A stretch of DNA of 13,946 bases from CALLCD01 sp039817885 (GCA_039817885.1 JBCBUY010000086.1:1-13946), one strand, 5' to 3'. Counted from the stretch's first letter, positions 6,142 to 13,887 are shown. The notes: a model not told the origin generated them from the sequence alone. Translations and numbers: made by a program.

Positions 6142-8048
6142 TACTGATCGTCCACAATGGCAGACCGGTATGCAGCCAGTGCGGCCGTGTTCGTTTCGAC
6201 GTCGAGCGTATTCTGCAACTCTCCTTGAAAGGCCTGCAGAAGATCCTGTTCCAAACTCTGGGTGAGCTGAGCGCCCGAAATGATCGAAAGTGTATCAAGG
6301 TCCTCAGGTGTGGGCCGGTTCAACGCGTCCAATTGAACAACAAATTTCTCACCCGGTAGTGTGCCTTCAGCGATCGCAACTTCACCAACCTCGTCCAGGC
6401 TGAACGCAGTTTGCAGAACCGTGCGGGGCAGAGTCTGATCGAATGCTGTCCGGCGCAGTCCGATCTCCGGGCGCACGACCGCACTTCCATAAAGCTCAGC
6501 CTGTTCTTCAAGCGTGCTAACGCCACTCTCCAGGGTCGAGCGCACGGCGTCCGCAACGGTCTGCAAGGCATCGGCTTCACGGGTCGCCATAAGCCGTTCC
6601 AGGACGTCCTCGCGAACCTCCTCAAACTCAGGAACGCGTGACGGCGCGATACTCTTCACCGACACGACATAGATGTTGTCGGCCCCATCAAGTCGATCGC
6701 TGACAATATTTTCGGGGAGCTCAAATGCAGCCGCGATACCGTCCCGAGCCTCAAAGAGAGCGGTCACCGGTGTGCCATCGGCGTCGAAACCCCGTCGGTC
6801 GACAGGGGGCAACAGGTCGACCGCCACACCAAGATCAGATCCGATTTCATCGATCGACAAACCTTGTCCGATCAGGTCATCAAACCGTGCGAAAGCATTG
6901 TAGTATTCGGTCTCGGCGCGCTCGGCCGCCAACTCATCGAGGATCTCCTCACGGACCTCGTCCAGCGTCTTGGGCTGGCCTGGCTCTACGCCCACGACCT
7001 CACCAACCAACCAGCCGCTCGGCGTCTCGAAAGGACCAACAACCGATCCTTCCTGGGCACTCGGACTGAACACGGCGGTTCTGAATTCTTCGCTGGCAAC
7101 ATCTTCTTCTGTGCCGGACCGCGTCTCGAACAATGCCGCAAGCTCCGGATCAATCGTCCCGCCGCCGGCCAGTGTTCCAAAAACCGTCAAGGCCGTTTGC
7201 TCGTCCGGAAACACCGCCTCGATGAATGTGCGCTCTTCCGGTGTCGCAAGCCGGCGCAGCTTTGTCGCCTCGTAATAGGCTTCGATCTCTTCCTCGCTGA
7301 ATCCCTCGCGATTGACGAAGTCTTCGCTGGAGACAGAGAGGAGGCTTATTTCCCGTCGTTCGGGGATGGTGAAGGCAGCTTGCCGCTCCTCGAAAAACGC
7401 CTGGATATCTTCTTCACTTGGATCCTCAGCCTCGGGTAACGAGCCCTCCCGAAGCGGAACCCAGGCAATAAGCCGTTCTTCACCATTATAGATCGCCTGT
7501 AGCCGCGCCAGATCATTGGGAACCGCCACAGCACCGTCTATGGCATCCTCCAGATACGAGATGGTCAGATCGTCCTTCAATCCGCCTTCATATTCAGCTT
7601 GGGTAAAGCTGTTATCAGCAAGGATCCGGCGATAGGTCTGCAAATCAAACGCCCCCGTCACCGGATTATTGAAGACCTCATTCTCTCGCACATTGTTGGC
7701 CAGCGCTTGAGCGCTTGAATCTGCCCCTATGTCCCGGGCAAATCCTAACATCAGAAGGCGCGACGACTGCTGGGCGATCTCCCGGTCCAGCAGTCCCAGT
7801 TCAACAGCTTGCTGACGCGTCATCGTCCGGCTGGCTTCATCCTGTTGGCGCAGGATACGCAGCGTCCGCTCAAAGCTCCGATCGAGCTCCTGTTGAGAAA
7901 TGCTGCGCTCACCCACTTTGATAATGCCTGAGCCAAAATTACCCGAGAAGATGTTCTCCGTTCCCCAAACGGCCATACCGAGGATGATAAGGCCAAGAAG
8001 AATGGTCCCAACGAATTTGTTGGAGACAAGTGATCGAAAGAATTCCAT
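6141..8048 (-). CDS. ppiD: Membrane-anchored periplasmic foldase, SurA-N/parvulin PpiD-like
   Basis: An inner-membrane-anchored chaperone that assists folding of proteins emerging from the Sec translocon. I start it at ATG 8048 (MEFFRSLVSNKF), giving 635 residues. The frame is open to 8144, but the added stretch is proline/serine-rich, not PpiD-like, and would overlap the tpiA start. One membrane helix lies at about 12-29 (FVGTILLGLIILGMAVWG), followed by a SurA-type helical chaperone region (about 40-225) and a parvulin-like domain (about 265-360, ending GPFETPSGWLVGEV). A second degenerate half rich in acidic residues follows. The parvulin core is divergent, so chaperone rather than isomerase activity is likely. 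It heads the ppiD-trpE-trpG-membrane protein run, an arrangement common in alphaproteobacteria. Divergent from tpiA across 88 bases. Confidence 0.9.
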   Translation of the reverse strand: MEFFRSLVSNKFVGTILLGLIILGMAVWGTENIFSGNFGSGIIKVGERSISQQELDRSFERTLRILRQQDEASRTMTRQQAVELGLLDREIAQQSSRLLMLGFARDIGADSSAQALANNVRENEVFNNPVTGAFDLQTYRRILADNSFTQAEYEGGLKDDLTISYLEDAIDGAVAVPNDLARLQAIYNGEERLIAWVPLREGSLPEAEDPSEEDIQAFFEERQAAFTIPERREISLLSVSSEDFVNREGFSEEEIEAYYEATKLRRLATPEERTFIEAVFPDEQTALTVFGTLAGGGTIDPELAALFETRSGTEEDVASEEFRTAVFSPSAQEGSVVGPFETPSGWLVGEVVGVEPGQPKTLDEVREEILDELAAERAETEYYNAFARFDDLIGQGLSIDEIGSDLGVAVDLLPPVDRRGFDADGTPVTALFEARDGIAAAFELPENIVSDRLDGADNIYVVSVKSIAPSRVPEFEEVREDVLERLMATREADALQTVADAVRSTLESGVSTLEEQAELYGSAVVRPEIGLRRTAFDQTLPRTVLQTAFSLDEVGEVAIAEGTLPGEKFVVQLDALNRPTPEDLDTLSIISGAQLTQSLEQDLLQAFQGELQNTLDVETNTAALAAYRSAIVDDQ

Positions 8049-8136
8049 GGCAGGGCTACCGCTTTGGTCTGCTTGAGTCTTTGAACAGTGCTTGCTACGC
8101 GGGGGCGATTGGATAGGCAAGACGGGAGGAGCTGCG
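8049..8136. promoter_or_regulatory. Divergent promoter region, ppiD / tpiA
   Basis: The 88 bases between the two divergent starts must drive both operons. On the plus strand TTGAGT (8073-8078) and TTGAAC (8081-8086) are plausible -35 elements, but no good -10 follows at 16-18 bases. A ribosome site GGGAGGA (8124-8130) sits six bases before the TTG at 8137 and decides the tpiA start. No strong ribosome site is visible for ppiD. Confidence 0.45.
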
Positions 8137-8880
8137 TTGCGCACGCTGATCGCCGGAAATTGGAAGATGAACGGGCTAAAATCCTCGCTCGCCGAAATTC
8201 AGGCGATCGCAGAAGGAGTTGGTAGCGGCTCTGACGCTGTTGAGGCCCTTATTTGTCCACCTGCAACACTTATTGCTGCAGCCTCGGACGCCGCCGCGGA
8301 CTCCGGTCTGCAAATTGGTGCGCAGAATTGCCATGCAGCCATGAGTGGAGCGCATACGGGAGACATATCGGCTGCCATGCTGAAAGATGCAGGGGCAAGC
8401 CATATCATTCTCGGGCATTCAGAAAGGCGCACAGATCACGGCGAGCTCAGCACTTATATAAATGCCAAAGTCCTATCCGTGTTCGATGCGGGGCTCGTTC
8501 CGATTGTTTGTGTTGGCGAAAGTCTCGCTGATCGGGAGGCGGGGTTAACGGAAAAAGTTGTGCTGGGCCAACTGGAAGCGTCGCTGCCCCGGGAATGCGC
8601 GGACACGTCATTTGTCGTCGCCTACGAGCCGATCTGGGCCATTGGAACAGGCCGCACCGCGACACCAGCACAGATCGGCGAGGTCCATACGTCAATTCGC
8701 GGTGCCTTGGCGACAAGGTTCGGCGATAATGGCAACACCGCTCCCATTCTCTACGGTGGATCGATGAAACCAGCCAACGCCGCCGATATTCTCGCCGTCG
8801 AAGATGTGAATGGTGGATTGATTGGCGGTGCGAGCTTGAAGGCTGCAGACTTTCTCGCCATTTACGAGACAGCAATGTAG
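8137..8880 (+). CDS. tpiA: Triose-phosphate isomerase
   Basis: Interconverts dihydroxyacetone phosphate and glyceraldehyde 3-phosphate in glycolysis and gluconeogenesis. I choose the TTG at 8137 as start. It gives the family's N-terminus (M)RTLIAGNWKMNG and 247 residues, and GGGAGGA lies six bases upstream. An ATG at 8092 in the same frame would add 15 residues with no homologous look and would place the ribosome site inside the gene. Seen: K10 (substrate lysine) in GNWKMN, H94 (electrophile) in ILGHSERR, E164 (catalytic base) in AYEPIWAIGTG with the flexible loop, and the phosphate-binding ILYGGSMKPANA. First gene of a plus-strand tpiA-secG-pyrG run. Identity is secure; the start is a strong inference. 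Confidence 0.96.
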   Translation: MRTLIAGNWKMNGLKSSLAEIQAIAEGVGSGSDAVEALICPPATLIAAASDAAADSGLQIGAQNCHAAMSGAHTGDISAAMLKDAGASHIILGHSERRTDHGELSTYINAKVLSVFDAGLVPIVCVGESLADREAGLTEKVVLGQLEASLPRECADTSFVVAYEPIWAIGTGRTATPAQIGEVHTSIRGALATRFGDNGNTAPILYGGSMKPANAADILAVEDVNGGLIGGASLKAADFLAIYETAM

Positions 8881-8962
8881 GGAAAGACACATTGCGGGGT
8901 TGGCCCGAAGCCATATTCGGCCTATGCCGCCCGTTTCGAATTCAAATCAAGCCGTCAGCTCA

Positions 8963-9403
8963 ATGCAAAACGTTATACTCGTAGTTCACATTCTCGCCTG
9001 TGTCGTGATGACAGCCGTCATTCTGCTTCAGAAATCCGAAGGCGGCGCACTCGGGATCGGCGGCGGTGGTGGCGGACTTATGACAAGTCGTGGGGCAGCA
9101 GGGGCTCTCGTCAGAACAACCATGTTTTTCGGCGGCATTTTCTTCCTGACAAGTCTTGGCCTGACCACGCTGGCGAACCGGACAAGCGATACACGGTCGG
9201 AATTGGAACGGGTCATCGAAGAAGAGACGCCGGATATCTCGACCGATCCGGCTGACATCTTTGATCCGTCAACACCCTTGCTCGAACAGCCCGTGCGGGA
9301 CGAACAACCTGTGGGCTCCGTCCTCGACGCGCCCGTGGAAAGTCCGGAGCCGACCGATCCACCGGCCACGGAGGAAGAAGCTGTGGATAATCCAGGTCAA
9401 TAA
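8963..9403 (+). CDS. secG: Preprotein translocase subunit SecG
   Basis: Small membrane subunit of the SecYEG translocon. Start taken at ATG 8963 (MQNVILVVHILACV), giving 146 residues. ATG 8924 and an earlier start at 8900 would add N-terminal residues that are polar and not SecG-like; none of the three has a strong ribosome site. Two membrane helices are seen, about 3-21 and 52-70. Between them lie the family hallmark LLQKSEGGALG and a glycine run, then GLMTSRGAAGALVRTT. After TM2 comes a long acidic, proline-rich tail (75-146), making the protein longer than E. coli SecG (about 110). It follows tpiA by 82 bases and precedes pyrG by 60, a standard alphaproteobacterial neighbourhood. Confidence 0.93.
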   Translation: MQNVILVVHILACVVMTAVILLQKSEGGALGIGGGGGGLMTSRGAAGALVRTTMFFGGIFFLTSLGLTTLANRTSDTRSELERVIEEETPDISTDPADIFDPSTPLLEQPVRDEQPVGSVLDAPVESPEPTDPPATEEEAVDNPGQ

Positions 9404-9463
9404 AATGGCGGTCAATCGGAGCCCATCGAACCTCCGCGCCGAATCACACCACAAAAGACTCCC

Positions 9464-11098
9464 ATGATCCGCTATATCTTCATTACGGGCGGCGTGGTGT
9501 CCTCTCTTGGAAAAGGCATCGCCTCAGCCGCCCTCGGCGCGTTGCTGCAAGCCCGTGGCTACGGCGTCCGTCTCAGAAAACTCGACCCCTATCTGAATGT
9601 CGATCCCGGAACCATGAGCCCGCGCCAACATGGCGAGGTTTTCGTGACAGATGATGGCGCAGAAACCGATCTGGATCTCGGACACTATGAACGGTTCACA
9701 GGCGTGTCTGCCCGGAAGTCGGACAATATCACGACGGGCCAGATCTACCGGGAAATCCTCGAAAAGGAGCGCCGCGGTGATTATCTCGGCGCAACCATTC
9801 AGGTCATCCCCCATGTGACCGACGCGATAAAGGAGTTCATCCTTTCGGATCCGGGTGAGGGGGTAGATTTCGTCCTTTGCGAGATTGGCGGCACAGTCGG
9901 GGACATAGAAGGCCTGCCATTCTTCGAAGCCATCCGGCAGCTCGGCCAAGAACTCAGTCCTGAGCGCGCCGTGTTCGTTCACCTGACACTATTGCCCTAT
10001 ATCCCCGCAGCCGGTGAGATGAAAACCAAGCCGACACAGCACTCGGTGAAGGAACTCAGATCCATCGGCATCCAGCCCGACATTCTGCTCTGCCGGTGTG
10101 ACCGCCCCATCCCCGAGACAGAAAAGAACAAGATTGCGAGTTTCTGTAATGTCCGGCCCTCAAGTGTTATCGAGGCTAGCGACGTCGCCCACATCTATGA
10201 TGTGCCATCGAAGTACCACGCCGAGGGATTGGACGGCGAAGTGATGGCGCATTTCGGCATCCACGCCGCACCCGCACCTGATCTGTCCCGATGGAACACA
10301 ATCGCTGAAACCATTCACAATCCTGATGGCAGTGTGTGTGTCGGCCTGGTCGGCAAATATACGGACGTGCCAGATGCTTATAAGTCCGTGATGGAGGCGC
10401 TAGATCATGGCGGCCTCGCGAACAAGGTGAAGGTGGACATCCGCCTGGTCGATTCTGAACAATTCGATGATGGCTCAACACCATTGGAAGTCTTGGAAGG
10501 TGTCCACGGTATCATATTGCCAGGCGGTTTTGGTGAGCGCGGGGCCCGCGGCAAAATGCGCGCCGCCCAGTTCGCTCGCAATCGAAATATACCGTGCTTT
10601 GGTATCTGCTACGGCATGCAGCTGTCAGTGGTCGAAGCTGCACGCTCCCTTGCAGGGATACAGGGCGCCTCGACCACCGAATTCGGTCCAACCGAACACC
10701 CCCTTGTCGGGCTAATGGAGGAGTGGACACGCGGCAATGAGAAGGAAGTTCGTACAGCCGACACAGACAAAGGCGGCACAATGCGCCTGGGGGCCTATCC
10801 CGCAATCCTGAAACAGGGGAGCCTTGTATCGCGCATTTACGGCACAACCGAAATTTCCGAACGTCACCGGCACCGATATGAGGTCAATGCGGCTTATCTC
10901 GAACAACTGGAAGACAAAGGCGTTGTGTTTTCCGGCATGTCACCAGACGGCAAATTGCCGGAAATTTTCGAACTCGATGGCCACCCATGGTTTGTTGGCG
11001 TCCAATACCACCCCGAACTGAAGTCACGCCCCTTCGAGCCGCATCCCTTGTTCGCAAGCTTCATCGAAGCAGCGAAGGTCCAGTCGCGCCTCGTCTAG
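9464..11098 (+). CDS. pyrG: CTP synthase
   Basis: Aminates UTP to CTP using ATP and glutamine, the last step of pyrimidine nucleotide synthesis. It has 544 residues, full length. The N-terminal synthase domain shows the P-loop-like GGVVSSLGKGIASA (9-22), KLDPYLNVDPGTMSPRQHGE (39-58), DGAETDLDLGHYERF (64-78) and GGTVGDIEGLPF (142-153). The linker holds MKTKPTQHSVKELRS (186-200). The C-terminal class I amidotransferase domain shows GGFGERG (354-360), nucleophile C382 in FGICYGMQ and the H516/E518 pair in GVQYHPELKSRP. Last gene of the tpiA-secG run; convergent with the exported protein gene across a hairpin at 11107-11139. Confidence 0.98.
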   Translation: MIRYIFITGGVVSSLGKGIASAALGALLQARGYGVRLRKLDPYLNVDPGTMSPRQHGEVFVTDDGAETDLDLGHYERFTGVSARKSDNITTGQIYREILEKERRGDYLGATIQVIPHVTDAIKEFILSDPGEGVDFVLCEIGGTVGDIEGLPFFEAIRQLGQELSPERAVFVHLTLLPYIPAAGEMKTKPTQHSVKELRSIGIQPDILLCRCDRPIPETEKNKIASFCNVRPSSVIEASDVAHIYDVPSKYHAEGLDGEVMAHFGIHAAPAPDLSRWNTIAETIHNPDGSVCVGLVGKYTDVPDAYKSVMEALDHGGLANKVKVDIRLVDSEQFDDGSTPLEVLEGVHGIILPGGFGERGARGKMRAAQFARNRNIPCFGICYGMQLSVVEAARSLAGIQGASTTEFGPTEHPLVGLMEEWTRGNEKEVRTADTDKGGTMRLGAYPAILKQGSLVSRIYGTTEISERHRHRYEVNAAYLEQLEDKGVVFSGMSPDGKLPEIFELDGHPWFVGVQYHPELKSRPFEPHPLFASFIEAAKVQSRLV

Positions 11099-11106
11099 CG
11101 TCCCGC

Positions 11107-11139
11107 AAAAAGGGCGACACCTCAGCGTCGCCCTTGTAA
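11107..11139. terminator. Shared hairpin between convergent pyrG and exported protein gene
   Basis: Perfect 9-base stem AAGGGCGAC (11110-11118) / GTCGCCCTT (11127-11135) with an 8-base loop. The A-run at 11107-11111 becomes a U-tract on the minus strand, so it is a good Rho-independent terminator for the exported protein gene. On the plus strand the stem is followed by GTAAAA, so it is weaker for pyrG. Confidence 0.75.
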
Positions 11140-11160
11140 AATCGAATGAGACGCAGAGCG

Positions 11161-11634
11161 TTACGAATCCTCGTCGGAACCGACCCCGATCATGGTCAAT
11201 TCATGCATCACATATTGACCAGTGATTTCCCTTAGCTCTGGATAGTTTTGCGATGTCTCGCGCGTTTCATCGAGCTTGCTCTCGCCCCAGGCCGTAATGA
11301 ACTCATCATACTTTGCTTTTGATGGAGCAAGGTCCGCCATGCTGGAAAACTTCACCGCGAGCATAAGATTGAAGTGGCCGCTCTGCGGCATCGCACTTGC
11401 GAATATTGAGTAATCCTCGATATGGCCAAGAGACTTCGCAACCTCGTTCGCTTCAACCCAGGTCCCTTTCAAACCCTCCAAATAGTAATCTTCCATATTC
11501 GCATCGACCTTAATGGTCGACACCTCCCAGACCGCATCGCTCAGCGTATAGTCTTCGAAGATCTCCAGTTGAGCGCTCGCCGAACCAGCCAATGTCGCGG
11601 CAGCCGCACCTGCCAGAATTGTCCTAAAAAGCAT
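11161..11634 (-). CDS. Small exported protein of unknown function
   Basis: I do not recognise the family. ATG 11634 is preceded by GGAGAG at six bases and opens a 157-residue protein with a clear Sec signal peptide: basic MLFRT, hydrophobic ILAGAAAATLAG, then SASA with likely cleavage after A21. An upstream in-frame start at 11685 would bury the signal. The mature part (about 136 residues, starting QLEIFEDY) is acidic, mixed alpha/beta by eye, rich in Trp/Tyr, and has no cysteine, so it is probably a soluble periplasmic protein. The segment HFNLMLAVKFSSMADLAP and the length hint at a dimeric alpha/beta-barrel-like fold, but this is weak. It stands alone on the minus strand, divergent from rpmF and convergent with pyrG, with its own terminator. 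Confidence 0.82.
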   Translation of the reverse strand: MLFRTILAGAAAATLAGSASAQLEIFEDYTLSDAVWEVSTIKVDANMEDYYLEGLKGTWVEANEVAKSLGHIEDYSIFASAMPQSGHFNLMLAVKFSSMADLAPSKAKYDEFITAWGESKLDETRETSQNYPELREITGQYVMHELTMIGVGSDEDS

Positions 11635-11858
11635 TGTATTCTCTCCAATAATTTGAACCATGAGAGACTGGTGGGGACGCGCCACCTCCCACCTTGTTTT
11701 AGCATCCTTAAGCGCTGTTAACCATACGGCAGGTTAGAGCACCCTTCGCAATCATATGCCGCTGGTGATTATGACTTGATATCTTGCGTTCGGGCCTGTA
11801 CTAGGCGCGCTTGGATTCAGACAGGGCAACCGCCCCAAAAACAATTGGATAGAGCATT
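11635..11858. promoter_or_regulatory. Divergent regulatory region, exported protein gene / rpmF
   Basis: This 224-base gap separates the divergent starts. It holds the rpmF promoter (11776-11804), a CtrA-like half-site pair TTAA-N6-TTAACCAT (11708-11725) and a small hairpin with stem GGTGG/CCACC (11670-11686) that would lie in the 5' leader of the exported protein transcript. I see no clear -35/-10 for the minus-strand gene. Confidence 0.5.
11776..11804 (+). promoter_or_regulatory. Sigma-70-type promoter for rpmF
   Basis: TTGATA (11776-11781; five of six to TTGACA), a 17-base spacer, then TACTAG (11799-11804; weaker -10, keeping the TA and the A at position five). Transcription would start near 11811, about 48 bases before rpmF. 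This is the best-spaced promoter-like element I see in the window. Confidence 0.55.
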
Positions 11859-12044
11859 ATGGCTGTCCCTAAGAGTAAGATCACTCCATCCCGCCGCGGC
11901 ATGCGCCGATCGCACGACCGCCTGAAGGGCAATACCTATATCGAAGACGCTGATTCCGGCGAGCTTCGCCGCCCGCATCATATTGATCTCAAAACCGGTA
12001 TGTATCGTGGCAAGCAGATCCTGGAGCCAAAAGACGATTTCTAG
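11859..12044 (+). CDS. rpmF: 50S ribosomal protein L32
   Basis: Small basic protein of the large ribosomal subunit. It has 61 residues. The N-terminal MAVPKSKITPSRRGMRRSHD is the L32 hallmark, with basic SRRGMRR contacting rRNA, followed by YIEDADSGELRRPHHIDLKTGMYRGKQIL, typical of alphaproteobacterial L32. It lacks the four zinc-binding cysteines found in some bacterial L32 proteins, as expected for this group. It has its own promoter (11776-11804) and ends before a strong hairpin terminator, so it is probably monocistronic. In many bacteria rpmF is linked to plsX; that is not the case here. Confidence 0.97.
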   Translation: MAVPKSKITPSRRGMRRSHDRLKGNTYIEDADSGELRRPHHIDLKTGMYRGKQILEPKDDF

Positions 12045-12068
12045 GTTTGCTCTCTCGCAGATATTAAG

Positions 12069-12099
12069 AAAAACGCCCTCGCCAGCCGGGGGCGTTTTT
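12069..12099 (+). terminator. Rho-independent terminator after rpmF
   Basis: Thirteen-base stem: AAAAACGCCCTCG (12069-12081) pairs with CGGGGGCGTTTTT (12087-12099), with one T-G wobble, around the loop CCAGC, ending in a five-T run. It lies 25 bases after the rpmF stop and 38 bases before eno, so eno needs its own promoter or read-through. The A-run on the left arm makes it potentially bidirectional. Confidence 0.9.
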
Positions 12100-12137
12100 C
12101 GTATGGAGCAGCGAAATTCTGATCGGAGCCCGATTCC

Positions 12138-13415
12138 ATGAGCGAAATAATTGACGTGTTTGCCCGCGAAATTCTCGACAGCCGCGGCAATCCAACTGTC
12201 GAAGCAGAGGTGACCCTAGCCGACGGTGCCGTCGGGCGCGCGGCGGTTCCGTCCGGGGCCTCTACCGGCGCATATGAAGCCCATGAACTGCGCGACGGCG
12301 ACGACCGTTATGGCGGCAAGGGCGTTCTTGGTGCCGTTGGTGCAGTGAACGGTGAGATCGCGAATGAGCTTGTCGGGTTGGACGCCACAGAGCAACGTCT
12401 TATCGATGAGCTGATGATCGAGGTCGACGGAACCGACAACAAGTCACGATTGGGTGCCAACGCGCTCCTCGGCGTATCCATGGCCGTCGCAAAGGCCGCT
12501 GCAGAAAGCTGCTCGCTGCCGCTCTTCCGCTATGTCGGCGGGTCAAACGCCCGCATTCTACCGACCCCCATGATGAACATCATCAATGGCGGCGAACATG
12601 CTGACAATCCGATCGACATTCAGGAATTCATGGTCATGCCGGTCAAGGCCGACACCTTCGCTGAGGCCCTCCGCATGGGCGCAGAAGTGTTTCACGCCCT
12701 GAAGAAAGGTCTGAGCGCTGCAGGGCACAATACCAATGTCGGTGATGAGGGCGGTTTTGCCCCCAATCTGTCATCGACGGATGAGGCGATTGGATTCATC
12801 ATGAAAGCGATTGAAACCGCCGGGTATGCGCCTGGCGAGGATATCGCCCTTGCCCTCGATGCAGCTTCGACCGAATTCTACAAAGACGGGAAATATCTGC
12901 TCGCGGGCGAAGACAAGACCCTGGATAACCAAGGAATGGCCGCCTATCTCGCCGACCTGGTCTCCCGCTATCCTATTGTGTCGATCGAAGACGGCATGGC
13001 AGAGGATGATTGGGAAGGTTGGGTCGCCCTGACTGAAGCGGTTGGTGACACTTGCCAACTGGTCGGAGATGATCTCTTCGTGACCAATCCGGCACGTCTG
13101 GCCATGGGTCTGGAGAAGGGAGCGGCCAACTCGATCCTCGTGAAGGTCAATCAGATCGGAACGCTTTCGGAAACCTTGGACGCCGTCGATCTGGCACACC
13201 GCCATGCATATACCGCGGTCATGTCACACCGCTCGGGGGAAACTGAAGATACAACCATTGCCGATCTCGCAGTCGCGACCAATTGCGGACAAATCAAAAC
13301 GGGATCGCTGTCTCGGTCCGATCGACTGGCCAAATACAATCAGCTTCTGCGAATAGAAGAGGAGTTGGGGGTTCAAGCTGTCTATGCCGGTCGCGATTTC
13401 ATAAACGCAGGCTAG
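12138..13415 (+). CDS. eno: Enolase (phosphopyruvate hydratase)
   Basis: Dehydrates 2-phosphoglycerate to phosphoenolpyruvate in glycolysis; also part of the RNA degradosome in some bacteria. It has 425 residues; GGAG at 12125-12128 precedes ATG 12138. Seen: SGASTGAYEAHELRD (39-53, flexible loop with the Mg-binding serine), NIINGGEHADN (147-157, H154), IQEFMVMP (161-168, E163), VGDEGGFAPN (201-210, E204), Mg ligands D241 (LALDAAS), E284 (SIEDGM) and D311 (VGDDLF), base K336 (LVKVNQIGT), SHRSGETED (363-371) and K387 (QIKTGS). All catalytic residues are present. The next gene starts 7 bases after the stop and may be co-transcribed. Identity is secure. Confidence 0.98.
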   Translation: MSEIIDVFAREILDSRGNPTVEAEVTLADGAVGRAAVPSGASTGAYEAHELRDGDDRYGGKGVLGAVGAVNGEIANELVGLDATEQRLIDELMIEVDGTDNKSRLGANALLGVSMAVAKAAAESCSLPLFRYVGGSNARILPTPMMNIINGGEHADNPIDIQEFMVMPVKADTFAEALRMGAEVFHALKKGLSAAGHNTNVGDEGGFAPNLSSTDEAIGFIMKAIETAGYAPGEDIALALDAASTEFYKDGKYLLAGEDKTLDNQGMAAYLADLVSRYPIVSIEDGMAEDDWEGWVALTEAVGDTCQLVGDDLFVTNPARLAMGLEKGAANSILVKVNQIGTLSETLDAVDLAHRHAYTAVMSHRSGETEDTTIADLAVATNCGQIKTGSLSRSDRLAKYNQLLRIEEELGVQAVYAGRDFINAG

Positions 13416-13422
13416 CAGCGTC

Positions 13423-13881
13423 ATGATCTACTGGTTCAATTGGACCCTGTCAGCGCTCGTCTCCACCCTAAGGCTCGGGGCGGGCCGCTCGCCGACACAG
13501 ACAATGGACCATGATCCAATGCCTGTCCTTTACGAGTTTGAAGCATGCCCATTCTGCCGCATCGCAAGAGAGTCGATTAGCGAGGCGGGGCTCATCGTTC
13601 ATGTGAAACCATGTCCAAAGCGCGGTCTTCGCTATCGCCCCGATGTAACTATGCTCGGCGGCAAAACCCAATTCCCCTATCTGGTGAATACGAAAACCGG
13701 CGACGGCCAATATGAGAGCAGGGACATTGCTCGGCTGACAGAATCCGTAGCCGGTCGCCAGCGTCCCTGGGTTCAGTGGTTGGGCCCCATCAATATGCTC
13801 AGCTCCTTCTATTCAAACCTTCTCCGCCTGTATTCAGGCGGACGGGCCGAAGCCATAATACTCCAACGGTTTTTCAGGTAG
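13423..13881 (+). CDS. Glutaredoxin/GST-N-like thioredoxin-fold protein, C-terminus probably artificial
   Basis: A 152-residue frame starting 7 bases after eno. Residues 1-32 include a short hydrophobic/basic leader (STLRLGAGR); an internal ATG at 13519 (residue 33) could also serve. Residues 34-110 look like a glutathione S-transferase N-terminal/glutaredoxin domain: VLYEFEACPFCR with CPFC (C42, C45), VKPCPKRGLRYRPDV, then TQFPYLV with the cis-proline and YESRDIARL for glutathione. From memory, related bacterial proteins of about 250 residues carry two such domains in tandem with a linker like LGPINMLSS between them. Here the second domain is absent. Codons 125-144 fall in the left arm of the terminal inverted repeat, and the last eight residues (IILQRFFR) come from its loop. 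I infer truncation by the fold-back rather than a true short protein. Confidence 0.7.
   Translation: MIYWFNWTLSALVSTLRLGAGRSPTQTMDHDPMPVLYEFEACPFCRIARESISEAGLIVHVKPCPKRGLRYRPDVTMLGGKTQFPYLVNTKTGDGQYESRDIARLTESVAGRQRPWVQWLGPINMLSSFYSNLLRLYSGGRAEAIILQRFFR
13796..13854 (+). repeat. Left arm of terminal 59-base perfect inverted repeat
   Basis: Exactly reverse-complementary to 13888-13946 over all 59 bases; the two diverge immediately inward (ATAATA against TCAAGA). This arm lies in frame within the thioredoxin-fold gene and encodes a sensible continuation of it (codons 125-144), so it is the native copy. It contains a small hairpin of its own, CCGCCTG-TATT-CAGGCGG (13824-13841). Confidence 0.95.
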
Positions 13882-13887
13882 TCTTGA

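Noticed and set aside
6864..7439. A 191-residue plus-strand frame opposite ppiD
   Set aside because: It is antisense to a well-supported gene, has no ribosome site and no recognisable motif.
8447..8914. A 155-residue minus-strand frame opposite tpiA
   Set aside because: The composition is extremely Arg/Ser-rich, typical of a shadow frame; tpiA on the other strand is certain.
11670..11700. GGTGG/CCACC hairpin followed by TTGTTTT as a plus-strand terminator or a leader riboswitch
   Set aside because: No plus-strand gene ends there; the stem is short and no riboswitch core was recognisable. It may be a weak leader structure only.
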